A stretch of 64,000 nucleotides of DNA from Campanula takesimana (GCA_026119855.1 JAOWBW010001582.1:124001-188000); one strand, 5' to 3'; shown: positions 23,408 to 36,454, numbered from the stretch's first letter. A program made the numbers and translations. Notes: a model not told the origin generated them from the sequence alone.

Positions 23408-25549
23408 TGTAACGACCCGAACTTTCAAACAATAATAATAATTTATAAACCAAGAAATCCCAAACGTCAAACATAATTTAAATCCAACGTTCAAAAGCAA
23501 CGGCTAGTAAAATCTAACCATAATTCAAAATAGTGCGGAAGCGTAACTAACATTTAAATTCTAACGGCTAGTACATCCCACTAGCTCAACATAAAACATA
23601 AAAGTTATCTTAAGCCCTTCGTTTGACCACCGACTGCCCTTCTTTGCAATCCTTATAGGTCCTTAATCTTTACCTGGGAAAAATAATAGGAGAAGGGGTG
23701 AGCGAACAATGCTCAGTAAGTTCATACGGGATCTCTCCGGGTACTAAGGAGAGATGACCGAAAGAACGGAGCCAAAATGATATCTTCAATGAAAGGCTAA
23801 AATCGATAATCTTAACTGTACATATACGAAAGCACAATTATTAAGTTCAAGAAGTTATGGCCCTAATACAAGTCCGTCAATTCCATAGTTTCATTCATCA
23901 CCTTTTCAGGGTGTTACACCTTTTCAGGGTGTCGAGGGACCTTACACCTTCTCACGGTGCTCCCTCTTAAGTTCGATCATGATCATTAAGCCACTTCATC
24001 AAGTAGCGTTTGCGTCTAATTCTTTTCTCTCAAATTAGACTATCTTAATTAGCCCTTTTCAATCAGACTAATTCTATCTAAGCCCTTTTCAATCAGACTA
24101 AGCTAACTATACCTGTTCCAATTAGATATAGCAATGTTCCACAAAGCATTCTAGGTACAAGAATACTTAAAGCAAATTCAATTTTCTTTGATACCCTATG
24201 AACAACACATATCATGGGTAAGATAGTTCAAAAGACGTTCAAGTCATAAGATTTCAAATGCTACGGCCATAAGTAGCTACACTTGAAAGAATTAAAAGGA
24301 TCCTATTTCAAAAGGATGATATTCAAATACTTTAAGGAACGTAATCCCTTACCTTAGCCTTGCGGTCTTCACTTAACAATTTCACGTTCACAATCTACAA
24401 ACACGCAAACACGGCTTTCTTAGGAACATGAATTACTTTAATTCTCCGTCCCCATTATACTTTATTTTACTTTCTTAACTTCACGAGTTCATCATCTTAA
24501 ACTCTTCGTTAGGGTTCGTTCTACCCGTTATTGGTGTTCCCCAAAATACCCCTTTCGGATTACTAAAATACCCTTAGGGTTACATGGTTTTTATTCTTCA
24601 TTAATATGTTTTAGGGTTCCATTATCTCAACCCAAAACACTATTCACATGTTACTATTCACAGCTTTTTACCCTCAGATTACTATTCACAGCATATATAA
24701 ACTCAGATTACTATTCACAGCGTAAATTTACTATTCACAGCGTAAATTCACTATTCACGGCGTAAATTCACTATTCCCAGGTTGTGTTACTATTCCTCCC
24801 AGATTATTGTTCATCGCAGCATACTTAAACACAGATCACTATTCATCGTAGCATACAACACACACACACACACACAAACACACATACACACACACAGTAT
24901 AAGAACACACACACATACACACACAAACTGCATGTATATAACGCACACACACGTCACACACACACGCATGCATACACACACACTGTCGCACACTCCGACA
25001 CACACACACGACGCACTCGCACACAGCACACACACCCACTTCATCTTCCTTATTAATTCAATCATACAATCCTAAGTTCATAATTTTATAAACCCTAGTT
25101 CAACATTAGGTTTAGGGTTTCCCATCCGAATTCAATAATATCTAGAGAACTAAACGGAGAAGGCGGAGTTTAGGGAGTATGGTTATACCTTGAGTAATCG
25201 CTTTCCTCCCTTTTTCTCTTCTTCTTCTTCTCATCCTTCCCGATCTCTCTCTCCTTCTCTGCGGTTCCCTGCCGCCGCCTCCCCTTTCTCACAATTCCCA
25301 TTCTTTTCTTTTGTGTTATAATAACAAGGTTGAGGGAATAAAAGGGATATATATATATATATATTTACTAGGGTTCTCCATTCCTAAAATAAAAAGGATT
25401 CCTAGTTTTAATTGGGTTTTGACTAACTTGGGCCCACTACTTAACCCAAATCATACTTCCTAATAAATTAATTAATCAAGCCCATCATCATAAGTAAAAG
25501 TTTAACCAAAGTAAATAAAATAATTGGCCCAAAGTGGCCGGCTATTACA
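23408..25549 (-). repeat. Gypsy 5' LTR
   Basis: 2,142 bp, near-identical to 15654-17791. The length difference is explained by two extra TA units near 25350. It ends GGCTATTACA at 25549, followed by the AAATG duplication. Confidence 0.95.
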
Positions 25550-25559
25550 AAATGATATA

Positions 25560-25661
25560 CTCTCTTCATCTCAAAATAAATGTCTAAAATTTTTTCATAT
25601 TTGTTCTCATACGAGAAAATATTTGAAATTATTTTTGACTTTTATTTTGGGACAGAAGAAG
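25560..25661. mobile_element. Diverged Stowaway-like MITE in the CACTA 3' part
   Basis: Inverted ends CTCTCTTCATCTCAAAATAAA and TTTATTTTGGGACAGAAGAAG with TA on both sides; about 100 bp. It lies just right of the gypsy insertion, inside CACTA sequence. Confidence 0.6.
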
Positions 25662-25739
25662 TATAGATTAATATTAAATGGACGCATTTACAAACTAAAA
25701 ACTGTCAACAACATTTGTTACGGTTATGTCAGTGACAAA

Positions 25740-26067
25740 TATTGGGTTATAGAATTTTAGAATTTTTTAATGTTATGGTAACTAAACCGTAATAAAAAAA
25801 AATGCGAGGGACTGTACCGTAATAAAAAAACCATGTCAACTGTTATGGGTATATACACCAGTTTTTAGCCACATTTTATAACCGTAGCAAAATCCGTTAC
25901 AAAAAGTTATCGTTACGGTTTTATGACCGTGTCAGAGCATTTGTGACCCTCGCAATTACGTCGGCCGCAAAACTGTGACAAGACCGTCGTAAATACTACA
26001 TGTGATGGTTTTTTAATCTTTGGTGACGGTCCGACTACCGTCACAAATAATATTATTTTTTGTAGTG
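25740..26067. repeat. CACTA right subterminal repeats and terminal inverted repeat
   Basis: Multiple ACCGT/ACGGT words in both orientations (TAACCGTAGC, TTACGGTTTTATGACCGT, GTGACGGTCCGACTACCGTCAC) lead to the terminus TTTTTTGTAGTG at 26067. Read inward, this begins CACTACAAAAAA, the family-typical terminus. Such arrays bind the TnpA-type protein in known CACTA elements (family knowledge). The next three bases, ATG, would be one copy of the 3-bp TSD; the other is lost with the left end. Confidence 0.85.
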
Positions 26068-27450
26068 ATGGTGTAGCTGAGAGACGTAATAGAACCCTTA
26101 AGGATATGGTAAGAAGTATGATTTCTTGTACTTCCTTACCACACTCATTATGAGGCGATGCATTAAAAACCGCAGCTTATATTCTCAATAGAGCTCCATC
26201 TAAGGCTACTAATAAAACCCCTTATGAATTATGGATGAATAAGAAATTGTCCTTAAATCATCTTCATGTTTGGGGTTGTCCAGCAGAAGCTTTGCCTTAT
26301 AGGCCTAATGAGGGCAAACTGAAAGCTAAGACTGTTAGTAGTTACTTTGTAGGGTATGCCGAGAGATCTAGGGGATATAAATTTTACAACCCGAAAACTA
26401 GAACCTTTTTTGAAACGGGAAATGCTAGGTTCTTTGAGGATGTTGAATTTGGAGGGGAAATTAGGACTAGTTTTGAATTTGAAGAGGAAGAGGAATCCAT
26501 TTCTATACCTCTTCCTATAGTTCCCATTGAAAATCAAGTATTTATACCTAAAATTCAAGAAGAACATACGATTCAAAACAATGACTCCCCTATAAATATT
26601 AAACAATATGAAAATGTTGATAATGATGATCAAATTCAACAACCTCAAAATCAAGAAGAACCGGTGCCCTTAAGGAGATCCGATAGAGCAAGAAGGAATG
26701 CAATTTCGGATGATTATGAAGTGTATCTTGCCGAGAATGAGGAACACTTAGGTTTAGTGGGAGATGAGCCGTTCACCTTCCATGAAGCCATTAATAGTCC
26801 TAATTCTCATAAGTGGATCAATGCCATAAGTGAAGAGTTAGAATCAATGAAAGACAATGACGTTTGGGATCTTGTTCCATTACCTAAAGATGTGAAACAT
26901 ATTGGGTGCAAATGAGTCTTTAAGACCAAAAAGGATTCACAAGGTAAATATAGAAAGATATAAGGCTCGTCTTGTTGCTAAGGGATTTACTCAAAAGGAA
27001 GGCATTGATTACAAAGAAACATTTTCTTTGGTATCATCTAAAAACTCTTTTAGGATCATTATGGCACTTGTAGCACATTATGATCTTGAGATTCATCAAA
27101 TGGATGTAAAGACAGCTTTCCTTAATGGAGACATTGAGGAAATATCTATATGAAGAAACCAGAAATGGCGACTAATTTAGATCAAACTAATCAATTAGTT
27201 TGTAAACTTAAGAAATCCATTTATGGTATCAAGCAAGCTTCTCGTCAATGGTATTTAAAAATCAATCAAGTTATTCTTTCATTTGGTTTTGAAACGAATC
27301 TTGGTGAAGATTGTGTATACCATAAGTTCAGTGGGAGTAAATTTATATTTTTGGTCTTATATGTGGATGATATTTTGCTTGCTAGTAATGATATAAACAT
27401 TCTTAAGGAAACTAAGAATTTTCTTTCAAACAAATTTGAAATGAAAGATC
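26068..27450 (+). pseudogene. Copia A integrase C-terminal half and RT N-terminal half
   Basis: Resumes copia A at GVAERRNRTLKDMV, then RAPSKATNKTPYELW, LHVWGCPAEA, FVGYAERSRGYKFY, a variable acidic linker and the RT start (WINAISEELESMKDNDVW). A TGA replaces Trp near 26914. ERYKARLVAKGFTQKEGIDYKE, MDVKTAFLNGDIEE, a one-base frameshift near 27140, IYGIKQASRQWY and the catalytic YVDDILLAS follow. It breaks after EMKDL at 27450, where a solo LTR is inserted. The next codons (GEASFVLG) are at 37335. Confidence 0.9.
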
Positions 27451-27969
27451 TGTTGGATATTATGCCCTAGGCCCTTGAGAAAGGCATATGCGTTATATCA
27501 TAGCTTCATTGTTATTGAGATAACAAACCCGATTATTATATTCTTTTGCATGTTTATTATAATAATCATTATCCCTAGAACTTATGAAGGACTAGCATTA
27601 GTTTGATGGATAATCATATAATAATTATGGTGCATAGGATGCGGATTAAACTTGTAGGTACTTGTTGGAGAATAAGGTACTGGATAGACCCGCTATGAGA
27701 TTTATGTCATGGTCAAATGTCATAATTAAATCTCATAATAGTCATACCATTTGAATCCTTAGACCTGAGATTATCATGGTCTTCCACATGATGAACATTA
27801 TGTTTGACGTACTCAAACGCTATCCTTAACTGGATGGTTATAAAGGCTACGATTGGCATAATCGGATTATTGTAGGGAAGAATGATAAGTCAAGATGGGA
27901 TTTGTCCCTCTCTCAAGAGAGATATCTGCTTGGCCACTCGATGAGTGCGATTGATGATGGTGCATGGCC

Positions 27970-29460
27970 TGTTGGGTTTCCAAGTAACATGCGCAGCGGA
28001 ATTTAGCAATTAAAATTTTAAGAAACCCAAACCCATGGATCCGTTCATATGATTAAATCAAATACAACATGATGAATAAAGGAAAAACTAACCCTTGATG
28101 GCTATCAAATTTTCTCTTGGTCTTTGGTGGAGATTTGAAGACTTGATCACGATCACAAAGCTTGAACACGAACTTTGAAGATGATGATTTTCACCCTCTA
28201 GCGGTATCCACACTTCGAACGAATATCAAAGGAACTTCTTTGATCTTGGTTGCTAGACCAATATTATGAAACACACTTTCACAATTCAATAAAGAACTAT
28301 AAGGAATTTATTTGTGAATTATTTTGTTCCTCAATCAATGATATCTTAGAACACAATAAAATCTCTCTCAAACTCTTTGAGACTCACAAAAGCATTTATT
28401 TATATGGTCTGGCCGAATTGGGGTTTTTATACACAATTAAGACCTATTCCAAATAGGAATCTTGTGCTAAAAACCTTTCCTAATCGAATTAGGAAATTTC
28501 CAGTCGGCATACCGGGCGCCCGCCTGGTACCCCCGAGCGCCCGCTCATTTGGACAGAAAGTCCAATTCTTTTCTAGATTGTTCAGGCGCCCGCCTGGTGC
28601 AACCCAAGCTCCCAACTTTCCAGAAATTCCTTGGAAGTCCTCCGACCCTAAATGCCAATATAGTCCTTTTATTTAAGATTCGTTCTATTGTGTGTGACCC
28701 TCTAGGATTATACTAAGTTGGCAATGGGCTCAAACATGATCCCATAAGATATGATTAGGTTCTAGCAAACCGTCATACCTACCCAAATAGTATAACTAGA
28801 TACAAGTTCGCATTCCTTTAGAATATGTCACAATTCCTTTGTCCACGATGTCATTGAACACAAGTCATGGTCAAAGAGTCAACTTGTTTCGTTCAATACT
28901 TTCTCGATTCCGAATATGTTGATAATCCAAATGACATTGATCCAATCAATTCATTTGAGTCCGGCCGAACATTTCATCAACATCATTCCTACGAGAGGCC
29001 CAAGCTTGACATCTCTCCGTGAAGGGACAAATCCATTTAGCTTATTATTCTTCCCAACGGGAATCCGATTATGCCAATCATACCCTTTATAACTACCGTG
29101 TTAAGGTAGCGTTTGAATATGTCAAACACAATGTTCATCAAGTGGAAGACTATAATAACTTCATGTCTAAGGATTCAAATGACATAACTAATATGAGATA
29201 TATGTATGACATAGACCATGACATAAATCTCATACAGCGGGTCATGTCCAGTACCTTGTTCCAAACAAGTACCGATAAATCTAACATGATCATCCCATGA
29301 TTATTTAGCCTTTATACTAGTGCTTAATAAGTACTAGGGACAGGGATTATTATAAGTAAACATGAACAACAATAATAATCAAAACATCTCTTTATTGATA
29401 TGAAATAAATGATAACAATTACAACGTTTATTAAACGTGCCTAGGGCACCACTACCAACA
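27970..29460 (-). repeat. Copia B 3' LTR
   Basis: 1,491 bp from TGTTGGGTTTCC to CACCACTACCAACA (plus strand). It includes GGCGCCCGCC-type words at 28508-28600. The open frames at 28250-28676 and 29019-29300 recur in the partner LTR and are LTR sequence, not genes. Confidence 0.93.
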
Positions 29461-29473
29461 ATCTCCCACTTGC
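29461..29473 (-). promoter_or_regulatory. Copia B polypurine tract
   Basis: Minus strand GCAAGTGGGAGAT just before the LTR start TGTTGG, matching the tract of copia C. Confidence 0.78.
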
Positions 29474-29474
29474 C

Positions 29475-30907
29475 CTAGGCCCAATCTCCCATGTATCTAA
29501 TACCCATGGACCTAACATGACCATCATGTTTAGCTTGTGGAAGTCCCTTTGTTAGCGGGTCCGCAACATTGTCATCAGTAGGTACTCTGCATATATTTAC
29601 GTCTCCCCTATCAACGATCTCTCGAATGATATGAAAACGCCTAAGTATGTGTTTGGATTTCTGATGTGCTCTTGATTCCTTTGCTTGAGCAATAGCACCA
29701 TTATTATCACAATAAAGGTCTATTGTATTAGCAATACTAGGAACCACTTCAAGTTCAGTTATGAACTGCTTAATCCAAACAGCTTCCTTTGCAGCATCCG
29801 ATGCAGCAATATACTCAGCTTCTGTTGTAGAATCAGCGGTTGTACTTTGCTTGGAACTCTTCCAGCTTACAGCTCCACCATTTAACATAAACACAAAACC
29901 CGATTGCGATCGGCTATCATCTTTGTCAGTTTGGAAGCTTGCATCCGTGTAAGCATTTACAACGAGATCATCTTCCATTCCTCCATAGACCAAAAACGAG
30001 TCTTTAGTCCTTCTCAAGTACTTAAGAATCGCTTTTACAGCTATCCAGTGATTTTCGCCAGGGTCAGATTGGTATCTACTTGTCATGCTCAAAGCATAAG
30101 ACACATCCGGCCTAGTACAAATCATGGCATACATGATGGACCCAATTGCCGAAGCATATGGAACATCATTCATTTTCTCACGCTCATCATTTGTCTTAGG
30201 ACATTGAGTCTTGCTTAGAGAAACTCCATGTAACACGGGCAAGGTGCCTCTCTTAGAATTTTCCATACAGAATCTTCTAATGATCTTGTCAATGTATGTA
30301 CTTTGGCTTAAACTAAGTAGCCTCCTTGATCTACTCTATAGATCTTAATGCCAAGTATATATGCGGCTTCACCCATATCTTTCATTGCGAAGCACTTTCC
30401 TAACCAAGTCTTCACAGACTGAAGTGTAGGAATGTCGTTTCCAATGAGCAATATGTCATCCACGTATAAAATAAGGAATAGCACTATGCTCCCACTAATC
30501 TTATTGTATACACAAGGCTCATCTTCGTTCTTGATGAAACCAAACTCTTTGACCGATTCATCAAAACGGAGATTCCAACTCCTTGAAGCTTGCTTCAATC
30601 CATAGATGGATCTTTGCAATTTGCATACCCTAGAATCTTGTTCAAAACCTTCTGGTTGTGTCATATACACATCCTCTTGGAGTTTTCCATTCAGGAAAGC
30701 GGTTTTGACGTCCATCTACCATATTTCATAGTCATGATATGCGGCAATGGCAAGCAAAATTCTTATAGACTTGATCATTGCTACGGGTGAAAAGGTCTCA
30801 TCATAGTCAATACCATGAACTTGCCTATAACCCTTCGCTACAAGCCTAGCTTTGTAAGTATGCACCTTCCCATCCATGTCAGTCTTCTTCTTGAAGACCC
30901 ATTTGCA
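29475..30907 (-). pseudogene. Copia B reverse transcriptase and RNase H
   Basis: Starting at CKWVFKKKTD, RT shows ARLVAKGYRQVHGIDYDE, MDVKTAFLNGKLQED, IYGLKQASRSW and catalytic YVDDILLIGND. RNase H (frame 30266-29475) shows YTDASFQTDKDD, WKSSKQSTTADSTTEAEY, DLYCDNNGAIAQAKE, HILRRFHIIREIV and DNVADPLTKGLP, to a stop near the purine tract. TGA replaces the first codon after GVKTI (about 30906), TAG replaces Gln before MDVKT (about 30716), and a one-base shift near 30340 splits RT from RNase H. These domains synthesise cDNA and remove the RNA strand; this copy cannot make an intact enzyme. Confidence 0.92.
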
Positions 30908-32434
30908 TCATATGGTTTTTACACCTTCGGGCGCATCAATCAAATTCCAAACTTGATTGTCTTGCATGGATTGCAATTCAGATTCCATGGCTCCAAGCCA
31001 CTTGTCCGAATCAGGAGAAGACATCGCCTCTTGGTAGGTTGACGGTTCATCATTCTCAATGATTTCTACCTCATTACTATCCGTTACGAGAAATCCATAT
31101 CTCTCGGGCTCGGATCGTAACCTACTAGATCTGCGAGATGCTTGTGTATTTTGAACAGGTTCCACAACTCCTTGTGGTTCTTGTTCTTGTTCCACTATTG
31201 GTTCACTGTTATTTTCTGGGTCTCGAATTTCTTCAAGATTTATTTTACTCCCACTGATTTCTTTGGAGAGAAACTCTTTCTCTAGAAAGACACCAGTTCG
31301 GGCAATAAACACTTTGTTGTCCTCTCGGTTGTAAAAGTAATATCCTTTAGTTTCCTTAGGATATCCCACGAAAATACATTTATCAGATTTGTGTGCTAGT
31401 TTGTCAGAGATAAGTCTCTTGACATAAACTTCGCAACCCCAAATCCTCATGAAAGATAAACTAGGTTTCTTTCCACTCCACATCTCATATGGAGTCTTTG
31501 GAACCGATTTAGTTGGAACTTGGTTTAGTGTGAAAGCAGCGGTTTCTAGGGCGTAACCCCAAAAGGATATTGGAAGATCAACTTGACTCATCATTGATCG
31601 AACCATCTCTAACAAAGTCCGATTTCTCCTCTCAGACACACCATTCCATTGTGGTGTTCCGGGCGGAGTCAATTGTGAAACTATTCCACAATTCTTTAGA
31701 TGATCATCAAATTATTGACTTAAGTATTCACCACCTCGATCTGATCGAAGTGCCTTTATACTTTTGCCAAGTTGTTTTTCTACTTCATTTTGAAATATTC
31801 TAAATATCTCAAATGCTTCACTTTTATGTTTCATTAGGTAAACATACCCAAATCTACTATAATCATCAGTGAAGGTTATGAAGTATTGAAATACTCCCCT
31901 AGCATTGCTACTTAATGGTCCGCATACATCGGAATGTATCAACCCCAATAATTCGCTTGCCCTTTCACCAAACTTGGTAAAAGGTGTCTTAGTCATTTTT
32001 CCAAGAAGACATGACTCACAAGTATCATATGACTCTAAGTCACATGAACCCAAAAGTCCTTCCCCATGGAGTTTTGAGATACGCTTCTCATTAATATGAC
32101 CAAGACGGCAATGCCACAAATAAGTATGATTTACATCATTAGGTTTAGATTTCTTATTTACATGATAGACATTATTTTCATTCTTGACATCCAAGATATA
32201 AAGGCCATTAAATGAATTAGCAATACCGTAAAGCACATCATTTAAATAAATAGAAAATTTCTTATTCTCAATAAGAAACTTAAAACCTTCATTATCCAAA
32301 CAAGAAATTGAAATAATATTTCTGCTTAAATCCGGAACATAATAACAATTGTTCAAAACAAGAATTAATCCGAAAGGTAAAGTGACTTCATAAGTCCCTA
32401 CGGCTAATGCAGCAACTCTTGCTCCATTCCCCAC
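30908..32434 (-). pseudogene. Copia B integrase
   Basis: Frames 32434-31712 and 31672-30908. Zinc domain LWHCRLGHINEKR...CESCLLGK, core IHSDVCGPL, FITFTDDYSRFGYVYL, SDRGGEYLSQ, TPPGTPQWNGVSERRNRTL, C-terminal ALETAAFTLNQVPTKSVPKTPYE, IWGCEVYVKR, CIFVGYPKETKGYYFYN, and an acidic linker to RT. A TAA replaces Glu after EYLSQ (31712) and a TAG interrupts upstream (32483). Copia F carries closely related sequence. Confidence 0.9.
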
Positions 32435-32482
32435 GCGTAGATCTATTTCACATTCTTTAAGCAGTCTCCTATTCTTTAGTCC

Positions 32483-33431
32483 CTACACATTTAGACAAAT
32501 GTGAGAACCACATCCGGTATCCAATACCCAAGAATCAGTGGTAGAAAGGAGAATATCTATCATATAGATACCTGAAGTCGACGCAGCCTTGCTTCTCTTC
32601 TTCTTCTTTTGCTCTTCCAAGAAAGCCTTGCAATTACGTTTCCAATGACCAATTTCTTGACAATGGAAACAGATTGCATCCTTTTGTGAATCGGGTTTTG
32701 CCTCAGAAGCCTTGGCAACCTTTGCTTTGCTTATCTTGGGTTTGACAACTTTTGCCTTACCCTTGCCTTTGGCACCAGGCTTCTTCCCATCATGAACCAA
32801 AAGCACGGGAGAACCTTTCTCCACAATTTTCATCTCTGCAGTTTTGAGCATCCCAAGCAACTCAGAGAGATTCTTATCCATTCCATGCATGTTATAATTC
32901 ATTACAAACTGATTATAACTTTTAGGCAATGAATTAAGAATGAGATCCGTGGCTAGCTCCAATGGGATTGGATAGCCAAGTTTCTCAAGGTGCTCTACAT
33001 AATCTTTCATTTTAAGAAAGTGAGGACTCACTTGTTGCCCTTCATTCATTTTACAAGCAGTAAATGCAACAATGGTCTTGTAACCTCTCTTGCCTAGCTT
33101 GCTCTTGAAACATGGTTCTCAACTCCACGCCTATCTCATAGGCTTCCAAATGTTCCAAACTTTGTTGGAGTTTTGAACACATAGCAGCAAGCATGAGACA
33201 ACTTACATCTCTAGAATCATTACGATGTTTCTTGTAATTGTCTCTTTCTACCCTAGGGGCAGTAGGCGGTGGTTCAGCGGGGAGAGGCCCATCGAGAATG
33301 TACAACTTATCTTCTTGCCTAAGAACGATTCTTATGCTACGGATCCAATCCATAAAGTTGGTACCATTCTCTTCGAGCTTATCCTTCTCAAGGATCGATC
33401 GCAACGACATTGATTGAGTGTTATTAGTCAT
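32483..33431 (-). pseudogene. Copia B gag and protease
   Basis: An ATG at 33431 starts gag (MSLRSILEKDKLEENGTNF, WIRSIRIVLRQEDKLYILD). A one-base shift near 33085 moves the frame, which then continues KMNEGQQVSPHFLKMKDYVEHLEKLGYP. A zinc knuckle follows (CFHCQEIGHWKRNC) and the protease site WVLDTGCGSHIC. A TAG replaces a Gln codon right after HICLNV at 32483. Gag binds RNA and builds particles; the protease would process the polyprotein. Disabled by these two lesions. Confidence 0.9.
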
Positions 33432-34945
33432 TATCTACAAATATGCAAAAATTTCCAAAATTTAATAAGTACCGTTTTTCATTAAAGAGATAAATAATGT
33501 ATTTTTCAAACAAAATACTCCCACTAAATTATATAACCTTCATATACATCCAATGTATAATATAATTCAAATGGGTTAAGATCCAACTTTAATTTAATTT
33601 CAAGTCCGCTAAGGCGGATTACACAAAATCAAATTAATTAGGTAGACAACTCTTGTCAATCATATCTCATATGACTCTTAGTTCCTTTTATGAGATTCTT
33701 TAAGAAATCCAATTTAAAAAAGCATGTTAAACCTCATCTTTGCCTAGGCCCAAAACTGTTTTGACGCCCAATTAAGTCTAACCATTTTAAACGCATAGTT
33801 AATGTGTCCCGCTAGGGCGTGCCCACATTATCTATCTTGCTTATACATAAATAAATTTAATGCACCTCGATAGGGCGAATCTACATTAGAGTCACTTATG
33901 TACCAACATGTGTTTTAATCATGGCATGGCAATAAAAGACTTAAAACTTTCTTTGAAGGTTCATCACATATAGCATATAACACACTTATGAGCACATAAT
34001 ATAAACATGTTACACATCAAGTTTGGCCAATAAATTAATCTCCATTAATTTAAGCATGATATTTATGTGTCATTAGTTTCTCTATAATTATGAGGATGAG
34101 ACTATTTCAACTTTGGTTATTATCTCCAAATCAAGACAACAAGAAGTGCGGTCGAACTAAGCCATTAGGCAACCACAATCCCGCACTAATTCAAGAAACC
34201 AAGAAAGTAGTCCATGTGGCCGAAACTAAGCAATAGATGGTCTCGATGAACGTAGGCCAATTGCATTCACAATTCCACATGGATCTCCAATCATTGAATC
34301 AAGAACTTTGTTTCTCAATTTTAGCAATTATGAACTCTTCATAATTCTAACTTCGTTTTATCTTTGAAACTTTGATTGCGATCAATTTTGGGAAACACAA
34401 TCTCGATGAACGCAGATTAGCCATCCAAAACTTGAACCAATCTAGGAATCACAAGACTAAAACAAATAGGAAAATCAAACCCCAAAATCCACACACAAAC
34501 CAACTACCCAAAACCCATTCCAGATCAACAAGTCTGGACTGGTTCTGTTACTGGTTTTCTCGAATTTATCGAAAATTCCATATTCAGATTTTAACCAAAA
34601 TCAGAACAAATCTTGACCACCGAGCGCCCGCCTGCAAAGGACCAGGCGCCCGCTTGAATGGCCAGAATAGTATAGAATTTTAAAGTTCGAAATTTTTGTC
34701 TCAAAATTATTTTTCCCCGATTATTAAAACTTTGATCTAATCAAAATCAATAATCGAAATAATTCAGAATCCACCATAATTTTTTATTGCGATTGAATCG
34801 TGCGATTAAAGCTGGAAAAACAAAAAACCACATAAAATCACAAAACACATAAACATCATATAATCCAATATTCATATCATGCTTGGCACATAAACAATTT
34901 ATATACACACAACATGATCCAAGTATTGAATTAATCAACATGAAC
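33432..34945 (-). other. Copia B untranslated leader
   Basis: About 1.5 kb between primer-binding site and gag ATG, AT-rich, no credible gene. It has two GCGCCCGC words at 34621-34655 like those in this element's LTR. The homologous leader of copia E (43541-45055 plus 55011 onward) aligns with it and gives an empty-site comparison for the Mutator-like insertion. Confidence 0.75.
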
Positions 34946-34960
34946 GGGGCTCTGATACCA
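34946..34960 (-). promoter_or_regulatory. Copia B primer-binding site (tRNA-iMet)
   Basis: Minus strand TGGTATCAGAGCCCC, one base inside the 5' LTR. Confidence 0.9.
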
Positions 34961-34961
34961 C

Positions 34962-36454
34962 TGTTGGGTTTCCAAGTAACATGCGCAGCGGAATTTAGCA
35001 ATTAAAATTTTAAGAAACCCAAACCCATGGATCCGTTCATATGATTAAATCAAATACAACATGCTGAATAAAGGAAAAACTAACCCTTGATGGCTATCAA
35101 ATTTTCTCTTGGTCTTTGGTGGAGATTTGAAGACTTGATCACGATCACAAAGCTTGAACACGAACTTTGAAGATGATGATTTTCACCCTCTAGCGGTATC
35201 CACACTTCGAACGAATATCAAAGGAACTTCTTTGATCTTGGTTGCTAGACCAATATTATGAAACACACTTTCACAATTCAATAAAGAACTATAAGGAATT
35301 TATTTGTGAATTATTTTGTTCCTCAATCAATGATATCTTAGAACAAAATAGAATCTCTCTCAAACTCTTTGAGACTCACAAAAGCACTTATTTATATGGT
35401 CTGGCCGAATTGGGGTTTTTATACACAATTAAGACCTATTCCAAATAGGAATCTTGTGCCAAAAACCTTTCCTAATCGAATTAGGAAATTTCCAGTCGGC
35501 ATACCGGGCGCCCGCCTGGTACCCCCCGAGCGCCCGCTCATTTGGACAGAAAGTCCAATTCTTTTCTAGCTTGTTCAGGCGCCCGCTTGGTTGACCAGGA
35601 GGCCCAGAACTTTCCAGAAATTCCTTGGAAGTCCTCCGACCCTAAATGCCAATATAGTCCATTTATTTAAGATTCGTTCTATTGTGTGTGACCCTCTAGG
35701 ATTATACTAAGTTGGCAATGGGCTCAAACATGATCCCATAAGATATGATTAGGTTCTAGCAAACCGTCATACCTACCCAAATAGTATAACTAGATACAAG
35801 TTCGCATTCCTTTAGAATATGTCACAATCCCTTTGTCCACGATGTCATTGAACACAAGTCATGGTCAAAGAGTCAACTTGTTTCGTTCAATACTTTCTCG
35901 ATTCCGAATATGTTGATAATCCAAATGACATTGATCCAATCAATTCATTTGAGTCCGGCCGAACATTTCATCAACATCATTCCTACGAGAGGCCCAAGCT
36001 TGACATCTCTCCGTGAAGGGACAAATCCATTTAGCTTATTATTCTTCCCAACGGGAATCCGATTATGCCAATCATACCCTTTATAACTACCGTGTTAAGG
36101 TAGCGTTTGAATATGTCAAACACAATGTTCATCAAGTGGAAGACTATAATAACTTCATGTCTAAGGATTCAAATGACATAACTAATATGAGATATATGTA
36201 TGACATAGACCATGACATAAATCTCATACAGCGGGTCATGTCCAGTACCTTGTTCCAAACAAGTACCCATAAATCTAACATGATCATCCCATGATCATTT
36301 AGCCTTTATACTAGTGCTTAATAAGTACTAGGGACGGGGATTATTATAAGTAAACATGAACAACAATAATAATCAAAACATCTCTTTATTGATATGAAAT
36401 AAATGATAACAATTACAACGTTTATTAAACGTGCCTAGGGCACCACTACCAACA
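34962..36454 (-). repeat. Copia B 5' LTR
   Basis: 1,493 bp, direct repeat of 27970-29460, ending CACCACTACCAACA and followed by the TGGCC duplication. Confidence 0.93.

Larger units (their letters stand above)
15654..25549 (-). mobile_element. Young Ty3/gypsy chromovirus (Tekay/Del type), defective
   Basis: LTRs 15654-17791 and 23408-25549 differ, by eye, at about six bases plus a 4-bp TA-repeat length change. The TSD AAATG is perfect at 15649-15653 and 25550-25554. A tRNA-iMet primer-binding site and purine tract sit inside the LTRs. Genes on the minus strand: an extra AT-hook ORF, gag remnant, protease remnant, RT-RNase H-integrase, and integrase core with chromodomain. Gag N-terminus, zinc knuckle and protease active site are missing. 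About 9.9 kb. Confidence 0.95.
9490..26067 (+). mobile_element. En/Spm (CACTA) DNA transposon, left end missing, carrying a nested gypsy element
   Basis: Contains a tnp2-type transposase remnant and a second intron-containing transposase gene, both plus strand, and a right end that reads CACTACAAAAAATAATATT on the minus strand, preceded by subterminal repeats. No CACTA terminus is found at the left: tnp2 begins mid-protein directly against copia A integrase codons. The gypsy element 15654-25549 is inserted in its 3' part. Without it the CACTA remnant is about 6.7 kb. The left border is uncertain by 10-15 bases. Confidence 0.87.
27970..36454 (-). mobile_element. Copia B, full-length LTR retrotransposon nested in a solo LTR
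   Basis: LTRs 27970-29460 and 34962-36454, TSD TGGCC perfect at 27965-27969 and 36455-36459, iMet primer-binding site beside the 5' LTR, purine tract beside the 3' LTR, and gag-protease-integrase-RT-RNase H in order on the minus strand. The LTRs differ at roughly a dozen scattered sites plus one clustered block near 28600/35590. Structurally complete, but pol carries several stops and two frameshifts. Confidence 0.95.

Noticed and set aside
28250..29300. Small plus-strand proteins (28250-28456, 28377-28676, 29019-29300 and their copies at 35242-36294, 58662-58904)
   Set aside because: They recur in every LTR of the family at the same place, so are LTR sequence without a conserved start or domain.
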